In this document: positions 12,626-23,345 of the stretch, piece after piece
Numbering within the stretch: the first letter of the stretch is position 1
Layout: the number at the start of each line of letters is the position of its first letter
Source of the DNA: Dasypus novemcinctus
Taxonomy: Eukaryota > Chordata > Mammalia > Cingulata > Dasypodidae
NCBI RefSeq assembly: GCF_030445035.2
Contig: NC_080673.1
Coordinates: 193,173,216-193,237,215 of the forward strand
Direction of reading: 5' to 3'
DNA length: 64,000 nt
The notes under the pieces: generated by a model
What the model was told of the DNA's origin: nothing
The model's database searches: none
Seen by the model: only the letters and a program-made list of their open reading frames with translations
Program-made: the position numbers and the translations under genes

Positions 12626-13118
12626 CCTGTTATCTTAGTTTGCGACAGGCTGCCCATGCAAAATAACAGAAATGGGTTGGCTTTTATAATGCAATTTATT
12701 AGGGTAGAAGCTTACAGTTCCAAGGCAGTGAACATGTCCAAATCAAGGTGTCATCAGAAACACTGTCTCACCAAGGGTTGCTGCTGGTGATCCTGGGCTC
12801 CTACTACATGGTAAGGCAAAATGGCAGCCAGTCTCTGCCTTCTCCTCCAGGCTCATTTTCTCCCCAAGCTCAGCTGTGGGTGATCAGGCACATGGCTTGT
12901 CTCTCCTTTCTCCTCTGGGCCTTGTCTCTTTGAGATTCTCATAGGCCTCTTTCTGTGACACTGTGCTCTGTTGATTCCAGCCTCCAGCCTCTCTCTCATC
13001 CTCTCAGGGTTTCTCTGTTTCTGTGGCTGCAGGTGATCCTGGAGTCCTCTCTCACATGGTACGGTAAAATGGCACTCTCTTTCTCTGCCTTCTCTTCCAT
13101 TTAAAAAGGACTCCTGTA

Positions 13119-13514
13119 GGGAAGCAGATTTGGCTCAATGGATAGAGCATCCACCTATCACATGGGAGGTCCAGGGTTCAAACCCAGGGCCTCCTGACCC
13201 ATGTGATGAGCTGGCCCACACACCAGTGCTGATGCATGCAAGGAGTGCCATGCTACACAGGGGTGTCCCCCACATAGGGGAGCCCCATGCCCAAGGAGTA
13301 TGCCCCATAAGGAGACCCCAGTGCAAAAAAAGGGCAACACAGAGAGCTGACGCAGCAAGAGGATGCAACAAAAAGAGACACAGATTCCCGATGCTGCTGA
13401 CAAGAATATAAGCAGACAGAGAAGAACACACAATGAATAGATACAGAGAGCAGACAACTGGCGAGGGGGGGGTGGGGAGAAAAATAAATAAAAAATAAAT
13501 CTTAAAAAAAAAAA
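13119..13514 (+). mobile_element. DAS SINE inside an LTR-like element
   Basis: Full-length with a body slightly shortened around 13315-13340. The TSD aaaggactcctgta (13105-13118) and aaaggcctccagta (13515-13528) has two mismatches. Confidence 0.88.
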
Positions 13515-13547
13515 AAAGGCCTCCAGTAAAAGGATTAAGACTCACCC

Positions 13548-13610
13548 GGGGGAGCAGATGTAGCTCAGTAGTTGAGAACCTGTATCCCATGTTTGAGGTT
13601 CCAGGTTCAA
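13548..13610 (+). mobile_element. Truncated tRNA-like SINE head
   Basis: Head gggggagcagatgtagctca through a B box that stops at ggttcaa. It has no body or tail. Similar flanks taagactcaccc (13536-13547) and taaagacccaccc (13611-13623) suggest a TSD. Confidence 0.6.
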
Positions 13611-13770
13611 TAAAGACCCACCCTGGGTCCTGCCTCACTGAAGTACTCCAATCAAAGGTCCCCAAAATGAATTCAATCCAATAAAATGGTCCCATACCCA
13701 GAGGAATGGGCCAATGTAAGAACATAATTTTGGGGGGGCCCACATAAAAGACTCAAACCAACACACCTGC

Positions 13771-14753
13771 TAAACATTCGAGGGGAAGTGTTGCAAAGGA
13801 AGGGTATGAGACTGGAGTTAGGGGAAGAAGTCAGAGCTGGAGATATAAATTTGAGAGGGCTATGCCATCATCGAAAATAGAGAACCTAGAATGGACAAGC
13901 TGGTTCACTTATGTTTTCAATAGTTAATAAGTACTTACTAGGTGCCAAGCAGTATCCTAAGCCTGTGAGTACAGAGATTAAAGACACAGTCATTCCCTCC
14001 CAAAGGCAGACATTTACTTGGGAACACAAACCAGTAAACAACCCATTATACCACAGTGTAGTAAGTGCTGCAATAGAAGCATCTAGGAGGTGTCACAGGA
14101 GACAAAAAGGGGCACCTGAACCACAAGTTCAAGGAAGTCTTAGAAAATCTGATACCCAAGAGAATTCTTGAGGATTGAAGAAGAGTTGGAGGGTGGCTAG
14201 ATAGAAAAAAAAGAAAAGATAGAAAAGCATTCAGGCCCAGGAAGGAGGGCATTTCAGGGCAAGAAAATCTAATTTTGGACTGCATAGAAGCATGTTCATG
14301 CAATTGCAGGTATTTGGGTGTAGCTGGAAAAGAGGGTGCATGTGAGGAAGTGGTAAGAGATGAGAGTGAAAGATAGACAGGGATTAGATCATGAAGGTCC
14401 CTTTAAGTCATGCTAAAGAGTCTGATGGGGAAGAGGACAGGTTCAGTTTTAGAAAAACTGAGCATGAAACACAAAAGGGATATATCTAAAATTAACTGGA
14501 AATTTAAGATCACAACTTCAGGGAAAGGCAGGGCCAGATTTAGACTTTTTTCCATTTCTATATATCTGTAATATTTCAGAGTCCCTATACCTCGAAGAGA
14601 TAAACATTGAAGTCATGGGCATAAATTAAATATCCAGGAGCTAGAAAGTGCAAAGGAAAGAGGGGCAGGAAAAGAACAGAGCTGTAGGTAATGCCCAGAG
14701 TTAAGTGACTAGAAAAGGTGGCAGAGCCAGTTAGGAAATCAGGAGAAGAATGG
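13771..14753. other. Unique sequence with an ancient repeat
   Basis: About 13905-14140 looks like the same ancient repeat type seen near 6300 (aagtacttactaggtgcc...). The remainder is unrecognised. Confidence 0.4.
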
Positions 14754-15203
14754 TGTATTAGTCAGTGTTCTCTAGGGAAACGGAATCAACAGGAGCTATT
14801 TGTCAATAGTACGTGATTTTATGAGTCTCTCATGTGACCGTGGGATTGCAAAAGTCCAAGGTTCCACAGGCAGGCTACAAGCCAGAGGCACTGATGAAAG
14901 TCCAATGGAAGTCCTTGATGAGTTTCTGGGAGATATTGGCTGTCCAAAGACAAGCTGGAAAATTCTCCTTGAATCCTGAAATCACTTCCCCTTTTAAGGC
15001 ATTCAACTGATTGGATAAAGCATCACTCATTGCTGACAGCAATCTCCCTGATTGATGTAGAAGTAATCAGTCATCTAAGCAGTAAAGTCACTGGTGACTA
15101 AAGTCCATAAATGTCCTTGTATCATAATTAGCCTAGGGCTTACTTGACCAAACAATTGGACACAATTACCTGGCTGAGTTGACATATTAGCCTAACCATC
15201 ACA
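14754..15203 (-). mobile_element. Solo LTR, family 1
   Basis: A 450-bp element beginning TGTATTAGTCAGTG and ending CTAACCATCACA on the + strand. It is colinear with the element at 6858 and uninterrupted. The TSD is AATGG (14749-14753) against AATGC. No internal viral region is present. Confidence 0.72.
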
Positions 15204-16640
15204 AATGCTCAGGGACATTTCAAAACTAGAAGAGCACATTTTGTCACTGTAGTCAAGAAGAGGAAAAGATTCACAGAGAATGTGATTGTCAAGGTCAAAT
15301 ACTGAGAGATATTAAGAAGAGTAAAAATGGAGAGTAGACAATCAAATTCAGTGACCAATGACTGCTTAGTGATCTATGGGAGAATAATTTAGGAGAAAGC
15401 GGAGGTAAAAGTCAGTAGCACAGGGTTAGAGATTAATGGTGTAAAAAATGAAAATAGAGAAAGTAGACTTCCAATCCTTCATCCCCAACCTTGCCCCATT
15501 TTCTGCCTTTTGGACCCAACCTTGACTTGACCTTTTTCTCCTAGCTTTCTGTCCTGACTCTCTTATCCTCACAGTCTACTGTGCCAATGTGATGATATCT
15601 CTGGCAGGCAACAAACTAACAATAGCCACTAGTGAGCTAAAACTGAATCATCAAGTAGACTTTATCACATAAGGAAATGGGTCAAGGGTTACCTGGGTTG
15701 AACCATGTGCTGTCATAGATTCCATAAAATGAACAGACCTTCAACCTGGAAGAATCCTCATCCATCTGTAACAGTGGTTACCCTTATTCAGGTACTTCTT
15801 CCTGCATCCTCCCAGTCCTTCTCACAAATGGGACCCTGGCAAAGAGCCTGGACTGTGGAGTTAGAGCCAAATTTCCAAGGCAAGTCCCACCATTTATTTG
15901 CTAATTGGGTCATCTCAGCATCAGCATCAATTTCCCCAGGTGTAAGATAGGATTAATTATAGTCCTGGCCAGCAGCGGTGGTGGGTACTTCCTCATTTTA
16001 CAATATCTACTCTTACATTGTTTTGGGATATTGTTGTTTTACAACAAAAAAAATGTGTTAGTTTTCAAATTTTAAACTTTTGGTTTAAAAACAAAAACAA
16101 AATGCCTTCCATTCCTTCTAATATGCTGAGGTACCATTTGGCCAAGAGCATTTAGATTTCATCCTTTTTCTTTATCTTTTCTTCCCATAGTTCTTTGGCA
16201 GCCAGAATTAACTCGATGGAAATGTTGGCAAAATCTTGAGCCAGACATTTGTTCTCTTTAACGTCATGGCCATTTCTAGATAATTGCCGTCCTATATCAA
16301 TTGATATCTTACTTTTAATGTAATTGGATCTTTGCACATCCAGAGCCATTTATGCAAATTACAACAATGACTCCACTCAAACCGGGAATGATAACTACAG
16401 TCATTATCAAAGTAAGTGAAGCTAATCAAAGACCCATCTTAATAATTTTCTTTTTAGGGAACAACAGCTGAAATGAGTGGAATCAGGAAGAGAATAATTG
16501 GCCACTTACTCTAATCTCTGCTATTTATAATAGTAATAAACAGCACAAATAGCAAACAAAGTAAGCACTCTTCCCTAGGAGCCAATCTATTACCGCATCT
16601 AGACAAGTTTACCTCCCATGATTTGAATTGTTTCCCTCTA
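15204..16640. other. Unique sequence with a candidate conserved element
   Basis: No gene recognised. 16100-16560 is free of repeats and rich in homeobox/POU/SOX-like motifs. Confidence 0.4.
16352..16369 (+). promoter_or_regulatory. OCT and SOX motif pair
   Basis: ATGCAAAT octamer (16352-16359) followed after three bases by AACAATG (16363-16369), a SOX core. The pairing suggests an enhancer; function is inferred only. Confidence 0.35.
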
Positions 16641-17055
16641 CTGCTGTTTCATTCAGTCCTTTTTTTCCTCTGGCCTGGACCATGACAATGGCCTCCCAGC
16701 TTCTATTCTTATTCCTCTTAGATAAGTCTTCCAAATTGGTCACCAGAATGAGCTCTCTCACACAAAAGCCAAACTATTCATTGCTTTGCTGAAACCCTTC
16801 AGTGACTCTTAAAGCATCACCTAAGAGCCATGTCCAAGTTCTTTACGGCAGCGTACAAGATCCTTGGTTCTCTGGCAACCACCTGAGGATCTTCTCAGCT
16901 CAGGCACACAGGATGCCACGTTGAGCTCTTCCATCTTGGCTTGGGGCTGCTGTGTTGAGCTCAGGTCACTGCCAGCCTCCCTGTGCCTTGGGGACCTCAG
17001 TGTCCTGTCACTACTCTTGGTAGCTATACCACAGTCAACTCCGGCAGGTTTTCCC
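16640..17055 (+). mobile_element. L2 relic
   Basis: Carries eroded L2-like 3' blocks: ggcctcccagcttc, caccagaatgagct, ctgaaacccttcagtg, then gtacaagatccttgg. Confidence 0.5.
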
Positions 17056-17059
17056 TAAT

Positions 17060-18739
17060 CTTAACATTTGTTAGAAGGATTTGGGGCCTCGGTTCCTTTC
17101 CCCTCAGAAGGCTTTTAGGATCCTGATACAAATGCATCTACTTCCTCCCCAAACCTCTGCACACTGAGGAGAAGCTGTTGCTAAGCTACAAGATTAAAAA
17201 AAAAGTTTATACTGTATACCATTTTCCAAAGGCAAGAGCTGCCCCAATTCTTGTATTTATGTAAAGGATACTGCTCCAATATGATTCTCCATGTTTACTT
17301 CTGAACAAATGACTTTTGAAATTCTACCTCATCAGGCACCCTATTAAATATCTATAATTGAATTCATATAAAATTCAATTCACTTTAGATACAAACACAC
17401 ACAAATATATCTTAAAATTTCATATCTCTGCCTTGAAAATTACTTTTCCGACAACATTCTTTAATAATATTATTGCTGTTTTATAGCTAGCCTAGGAGAT
17501 AATTTCCTGAGGACAATAGCAATGCTAATACCAGAGATTTCTTTTTAACTAGAATTTTTGTTTCTTTGGCTAAGATGTCTAAAATAAAGAAGAAAACAAG
17601 TCAATAATTACAGATTTGTCAAAGATTGTTTTCCAGCGCTGTTTCAACAGTTTTTTCATCCATAAACCTCAATCACACTTGCACACAAAAAATTTATATT
17701 TTTTATACATAGTTTCTTTTTAAATACAGTCCTTAGAATCTATGGACCCTTTGGAGGGCAAGGTTTTCATACATGGCCAACTCAAGCCCTTTCACCTTGT
17801 TTAACCCTACCTCTTGGAAGATCTTAGGCAGCTAGAAAATGGTGGCTGTAGAGACAGAGATTTCCATTGAAGGCCAGATGGGAGAAAACTTTAGATATGT
17901 TTAACTGGACCTTCTGACAGGAGTAAAAATATCTGCAGGACCCACAACATTGCAAGGACCCACAAACCTAGCAAACTACGATCTTTCGAAAGATCCTTAA
18001 ATATGTAAATATATAAAAGTCAGCCATGTGCATGTCTTCAGGTTTCCCAGACATTCTTAAAAGTCCAAGTTCAAGTAGACAAATAATTTATTTAAGAACT
18101 TTAGATAGCTCCAGAATCTTTGGGAGGGTCAGAGAGTCATATTTTAATGAGGAATCATGCTAATGGGTAAGGAATTCCACCCATTTGGTTTGAGATTATT
18201 GGGAAAGATTAATAAAGTTTTGAGTCCTTCTTCACATTAAAGTTTCTTTTTTAAAAAATTAAGAACCTTATTACCCAATACTTACCCCATTTTTGCCCTA
18301 GCTCTCAAGGAAGGCAGAGCTAATTTCAGAATTCACTGCGGTAACCCCCGATAAGGGCTTGGCAACATCTACTCCCTTTTGGGAATCATTGTACTTATAT
18401 GGGTTAGACTTAGAAAACCAGGGTAGGAATTCCAAACAAGTAAATTAAGTAGAAAACATACCATAGCACCATAGTCAATTTCTGTAGACCTAGAAGAGAA
18501 AAATAAAACACCCAAGTATCTGCTGTTTTGCTTTTGCTAATGTCTTCTAAGCCCATCCCATCTACCTTAGGAAACTCTGTGACCACCTTCCCAACACAGG
18601 CATCACATACCCACACTTTTTCCATCCCTGTGTCAATGTCTCCAAGCTATCTCACTGAGATTGTGTTTGCAGTCATCAGTTCACCTTCTGAGCATCCTGT
18701 TGCTCAACTTTCTTGCTCTAAGTTGGAAGTTGGATGCAA
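17060..18739. other. Unique AT-rich intergenic sequence
   Basis: No gene or clear repeat. ORFs near 18410-18743 overlap on both strands and are not recognised. Confidence 0.45.
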
Positions 18740-19110
18740 TTAGTGCTCCATTCAAAAGAGAATGGTCTTATTGTCTTCACCAAAAGGGAGTTGCCGCATC
18801 CAACAGGTTATTTGTCCCACAAAGCCCCCTTCAGAGCAGACAGGGGCAATGACTGATTGACACAGGGCTTTGAAAACTATACCCCTGTTTCTAGGGGGAA
18901 CTGTGGGGTGCAATTCATGCTCTAGAGCTTCTGTAGGATCAGACTCAAGTTAGCCTCCAGCTAAGACTGCATCCGTGATTGGCTTTCTCCTCTACCCTTT
19001 TTCTTTTTCCCTGACCCCTCTTCTCTTGAGAGAATTCTCTCAGTAAATCACTTTCATAGCAATTCCTGTCTCAGGCTCTGCTTTGGGGGAACCCAGTCCC
19101 AGACAGTTGA
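18740..19110 (+). mobile_element. Possible LTR 3' part
   Basis: The block ctcttctcttgagagaattc, followed by cagtaaatcactttcatagc and gggggaacccagtcccagac, resembles the end of an old mammalian LTR around its polyadenylation region. Boundaries are uncertain. Confidence 0.35.
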
Positions 19111-19616
19111 GTTTAACAAACTTTTGCTGACAGAGGATTATTACCCAATATAGAACAGCAATAATTTCGATTTGAGTATCAGTGCTACACTGCTAAAAGA
19201 AGAAGCATCAGTGTGAACAACTGCAGACTGTATACCACTCTTCTGTAATCAGAGTGTTGTAACCCAAAAGGAGAACATTCTACCCACTTACATGGTCCTG
19301 GTAGCTTTATTCTGTCCTTTCTTAACTGTCTCCCAGAAAAGGAATGAGCACAAAGAGGAGAGGACACCAAATAGAGTTTGATCTAGGAACCCCCTAGAGT
19401 TCCGAAAGTTTCTGAAAGCTGTTGAAGCAGATACAAAGCACAGGAACCAATAATTAATTCAACTCTTGTAAATGTGCCCTTCTCCAAACTCATTCCTTTC
19501 ATTTTCTTTCTTCCATCATTCTTTTCCATAAAGTAAGAAACACTTCCCTCAATTCCTTTAGGGATTCTGATAAGCACTACAAGGAGAGATGAGTGATGCC
19601 ATGAAAGAAGGTGTTG

Positions 19617-20040
19617 AAGGGAAGCAGACTTGGCCCAGTGGTTAGGGCATCTGTCTACCACATGGGAGGTCTGCGGTTCAAACCCTGGGCCTCCTTGACC
19701 CGTGTGGAGCTGGCCCATGCGCAGTGCTGATGCGCACAAGGAGTGCCCTGCCACGCAGGGGTGTCCCCCGCATAGGGGAGCCCTACATGCAAGGAGTGTG
19801 CCCCATATGGAGAGCTGCCCAGCGTGAAGGAAAGTGTAGCCTGCCCAAGAATGGCGCCACACACACACAGAGCTGACACAGCAAGATGATGCAACAAAAA
19901 GAAACACAGATTCCCTTGCCACTGACAACAACAGAAGTGGACAAAGAAGAAGACACAGCAAATAATCACGGAGAACAGACAACCGGGGCGGGGGGGAAGG
20001 GGAGAGAAATAAATTAAATAAATCTTTTAAAAAAAAAAAA
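19617..20040 (+). mobile_element. DAS SINE
   Basis: Full-length. The 14-bp TSD gaaagaaggtgttg (19603-19616) and gaaagaagatgttg (20041-20054) has one mismatch. Confidence 0.92.
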
Positions 20041-20110
20041 GAAAGAAGATGTTGGGGATCAAGTCACACACCCATAAAAGACACATTTAAGCCTTAATCC
20101 TTTTACCTGT

Positions 20111-20673
20111 TATATTAGTTATCCAAAGGGGTGCTGATGCAAAGTAACAGAAATCTGTTAGCTTTTATAAAGGGTATTTATTTGGAATAAAACCTTACTG
20201 TTACAAGGCCCTAAAGAGTCCAACTCATGGGGAACTCATATTTTTTTAATGTAATATTAAAAAAATAAATAAAGACAAAAAGAAAAAGAGGTATTTTCTC
20301 CCCAAAGTGAGATTTCTGAAAGGGCTGGGGCTCTCTCTGGGCTTTTCTCTCAGGGCCTCCTATATCAGTCTGAGCTCTAGAGTAGCATAGGGCTTCATTC
20401 TCTTACTGGGGCTTTAGCTGTTTGAGCCTTCTTCTTTCCATGTCTTCTTCTAGAGTGAGTGTCCATTTATATAGCCCACAGGGGGCGGGGACTTAACCTG
20501 AGTCATGCCCTACTGACATGGCTGAATCAAAGCCCTAATCTTAGCAGGTGATTTAATCAAGACACGCCAGCTGAATCAAATGCATTCTAAGAGTATCACA
20601 CTCAGAGGAACAGACCCGTTTACAAACATAATCTCACTTTTTGGAGGTTCATAAATAATCTCACACCTCCATA
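20111..20673 (-). mobile_element. LTR-like element, family 2
   Basis: Left end tatattagttatccaaagg, then ctgatgcaaagtaacag and ggcttttataaagggtattt. Right end ataatctcacacctccata. The candidate TSD is CCTGT (20106-20110) and CCTGC (20674-20678). An L1 poly-A tail fragment interrupts it near 20240-20290. Confidence 0.65.
20240..20290 (+). mobile_element. Very short L1 3' tail insertion
   Basis: tttttttaatgtaatatta plus an A-rich tail matches the terminal motif of the armadillo L1 at 47044-47820. It breaks the family 2 LTR between its aactcat and aagaggtattttctc segments. Confidence 0.5.
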
Positions 20674-20720
20674 CCTGCAGATGTGAACCCATCTGGAAAT
20701 GGAACCTTAGAAGATGTTAT

Positions 20721-21230
20721 CATACTGGTCTGCCAAAGGGGTGCCAATGCAAAGTACCAGAAATCTTTTGGCTTTTATAATGGATATTTATTTGGGTAAA
20801 AGCTTACAGTCCCAAGGCTGTGGAAAGTCCAACCCGAGGTACCATAAGAGGTACTTTCTCACCAAAGTCAGCTGTCACATGTCGAAGCAAGATGACAGGC
20901 AACCTCTGCCCAATTTCAGCCTTTTTCTCTGAGGCTTTGTGGGCCCAGCTTCTTCCCAATCTCAGCTGTAAGCTGGTATAGGACTCATTTCTTTCTGGGC
21001 CTTTTATATCAGTGTCAGCTAGTCTGGTCTCTTCCCAAGGTCAGCTGCAAACTATCAGGCAAATGGCTCATCTCTCACCCAGGCCCCAGGATCAAAAGTG
21101 ACAGAGCTCTCTCTCTTCCCATGTGTCTATCTCAGTCAGTCTTTCTCTGTGTTTCTGTTTATATCAGACCCAGCAAGGGGGCAAGGATTCAACTTGAGTC
21201 ACGTCCACCGATGTGGTCAGCAAAGTCTTC
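20721..21230 (-). mobile_element. LTR-like element, family 2, truncated
   Basis: Begins catactggtctgccaaagg and follows the 20111 copy through gtactttctcaccaaagtca. It stops near 21230 without the usual right end. It lies 47 bp after the previous copy, in the same orientation. Confidence 0.6.
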
Positions 21231-21599
21231 TCTGGGCACTTGACATCTGATCTGTGCCTGAAAGATAAGAAGTGGGTTACCAAGGGGAGAAGAAAGAAGG
21301 AAACCTCTGGCTGAGAGCCCTACACAACACAGAGGTGTGAACAGGGGAAGCAGGGCTAAGACCAGGTCAGTGCAGGTTACCTGAAGGCAGAGACAAGGAA
21401 GGGAAGGCAGCCTGGAACCAGCTGGAGAAGGCCCAGAGGGCCATGGAAATCGTCCCCGTAGAAAGTGATTTGTTCAGACCTTTGGGCTATAAAGATCAAT
21501 CTGCCCACCATTCAGGGAACGTATTAGAGAGAGGAGAGAGGAGAAGGCAGTGAAACCAGTTAGGAGGCTTTTGGAATGCTACCTCAAGCTGATTGTGTA

Positions 21600-21790
21600 C
21601 TTATTACATCCTTGGCACTGTTTCAAGCATTTTATGCATTTTATTTCACTTGATCCCCACAACAGTTGTATGAGACTAATACTATTATTCATCTTAAATG
21701 GCAGGAGGAAACTGAGGCACAGGAGGCTAAGTTAGCCCGGTACCAAAGCAAGCACAGAGCCAGGAAGTCTGGATCCAGAGTCTAAATGCT
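21600..21790 (+). mobile_element. MIR relic
   Basis: Good MIR order: ttatttcacttgatcccc, acaacagttgtatgag, gaggaaactgaggcacag, then agagccaggaagtctgga. Confidence 0.75.
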
Positions 21791-22904
21791 GACCTGCTCA
21801 CCTCTTCTGAAAGCACCCAGGGAGAAATATTGGGGGATTGACCGAGGAAATAGTGTTGGGAATACAGTAAAAGGAACAAAAACCAGCAACATCTGCAGGG
21901 TGAATGTAGTAAAGCAAAAAGGTAAGTAAAAATGAACTGAGGTTTCTAGCTTCAGGGAACGAGGAAATGGAGATCTGAATTAATAAGAGAGGGCCAGCAG
22001 TGTGAGGGCAGAGAAGAACAGTTTAGGTTGAGGCATGCTAAGTTTGCAGAGATTGGAGGCCACCTGTTGAAACGGCCCGCAGACACCCACAAAAGTTCAT
22101 CTCATTTCCAGCCTCACCTCCCTCACTCAGTGGAATGTTCTTGTTTATTTGGTTTTTGTTTATTATTATTATTGAAATAATGAAAATGCTGTAATAATAA
22201 TTGAAGTGTTGAATGCACAACTATGTGATTATACCAAATACCATTGATTGTACACTTTGAATGAATTGTATGCTCTATTAATATATATCTATAAAATTGA
22301 TTCGCTTGAAAAAAGAGAGAGAGATGCTCTGCCATCTTCCAGGGCTCTGTGTTTTCGTATCTGCCTTATCCTTGCCTCTCCCGAAAGTGTCTGGTATAGA
22401 TGTCACTCATTAATGTCAGTGAATTCTCTCGTACTAGATGGCTCTGATGTAAAACGGGAGGCTTTATCCCTTGCATAAGGTGAGTTCAAAGTTAACATTA
22501 AGTTGGTTTACTGATATTTTCAAAGTGGTGTTTTTTGCACACTTCGATTGCACAGTAAAACTTTAGAGACTAGAGGGGAGGTTTCCTGTCACCCGTGAAG
22601 TCCCTCCCCTGCTTAAGTGAAGAGAGTCAGTCCTACCTTCCAGCACAAAGCCAGGCATCGAGACATACCTGAGCTTCCACTTCGTAGGGCAGCTTGACTG
22701 GAGAGAAGTTACCAGGATTCTCAGGGCACAAAAGTGCTAGAAAATAGAAGACTTGGAAAAGAACAGCTAATACCCCAGAGCTCAGGCTACTCTCAAAAAT
22801 GTTCTTGTTGCAGAGTCTTTTTAAAAATCAAGCAAGTGTTCTCTTTCTCTCTCTCCTTCCCTCCTAGCAGTTTTTGTTTTCCAGAAAGTCGCTGACAGCT
22901 GCAA
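21791..22904. other. Mostly unique sequence with an L1 tail
   Basis: Contains an L1-like 3' tail at 22170-22318. The rest shows no gene. Confidence 0.45.
22170..22318 (+). mobile_element. 5'-truncated L1 3' end
   Basis: tgattataccaaatacca, ttgattgtacactttgaatg and an ataaaattgatt-type end followed by an A/G-rich tail form the common eutherian L1 3' terminus. Confidence 0.6.
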
Positions 22905-23140
22905 GAGGTTCTTCATTGTGCCACTATTTGCGAAAGCAGAGATAGGAAATGATCCAAATCTCTTTCAATGGGGGACTTATAAACTGACACATTCCCACAA
23001 AGCTGTATATTCAGCTCTGAAGAATGAGGACAATCTCTGTGTACTGATAAGGAGTAATCTCCAAGATAAGTCACTAGGTGCAGAGAGCACGGTGCAAACC
23101 AGGGGATGCAGCATGCCACCTATATGTGTGTGTGTGTTTA
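22905..23140 (+). mobile_element. Old L1 3' region fragment
   Basis: agctctgaagaatgaggaca, taaggagtaatctccaagat and gcatgccacctatatgtgtg match the 3' region of older mammalian L1s in order. Confidence 0.5.
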
Positions 23141-23345
23141 TCTTTTTTTTTTTTTTTTGAACCCCAGACCTCATGTATGGGAAGCCGGCACTCGTTCACT
23201 AAGCCACATTGACTCCCCGGGGTTGTTTTTTGTTTGTTTGTTTTGCTCGTTGTTTGTTTGGGTTTGTTTGTTTTTTGTTTCAGGAGGCAGGGGAAACTGA
23301 ACCCAGGGCCTCCCAACTCAACTGCTGGAGCCAGATCGACTCCCT
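23141..23345 (-). mobile_element. Two tandem tRNA-like SINE fragments
   Basis: Minus orientation. The first (about 23141-23219) is poly-T, then a B-box complement (gaaccccagacc) and a head ending actcccc. The second (23220-23345) is a T/G-rich tail, then gaacccagggcctccc and a head ending gactccct. Both lack the long DAS body. Confidence 0.65.

Larger units (their letters stand above)
12631..13765 (-). mobile_element. LTR-like element, family 2, with two SINEs inserted
   Basis: The left end (ttatcttagtttgc, gcaaaataacagaaatgg, ggcttttataatgc) matches the copies at 20111, 20721 and 34741. The right end is caaaccaacaca. The candidate 5-bp TSD is CCTGT/CCTGC. A segment near 12780-12825 recurs at 13030-13072, an internal duplication. 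SINEs lie at 13119-13514 and 13548-13610. Confidence 0.6.

Noticed and set aside
13135-13743. 202-codon minus ORF, and similar ORFs at 2624, 7228, 10085, 19383, 30015, 45106, 51958 and 61299
   Set aside because: All are read-through of DAS SINE bodies. The same peptide fragments recur at each SINE.
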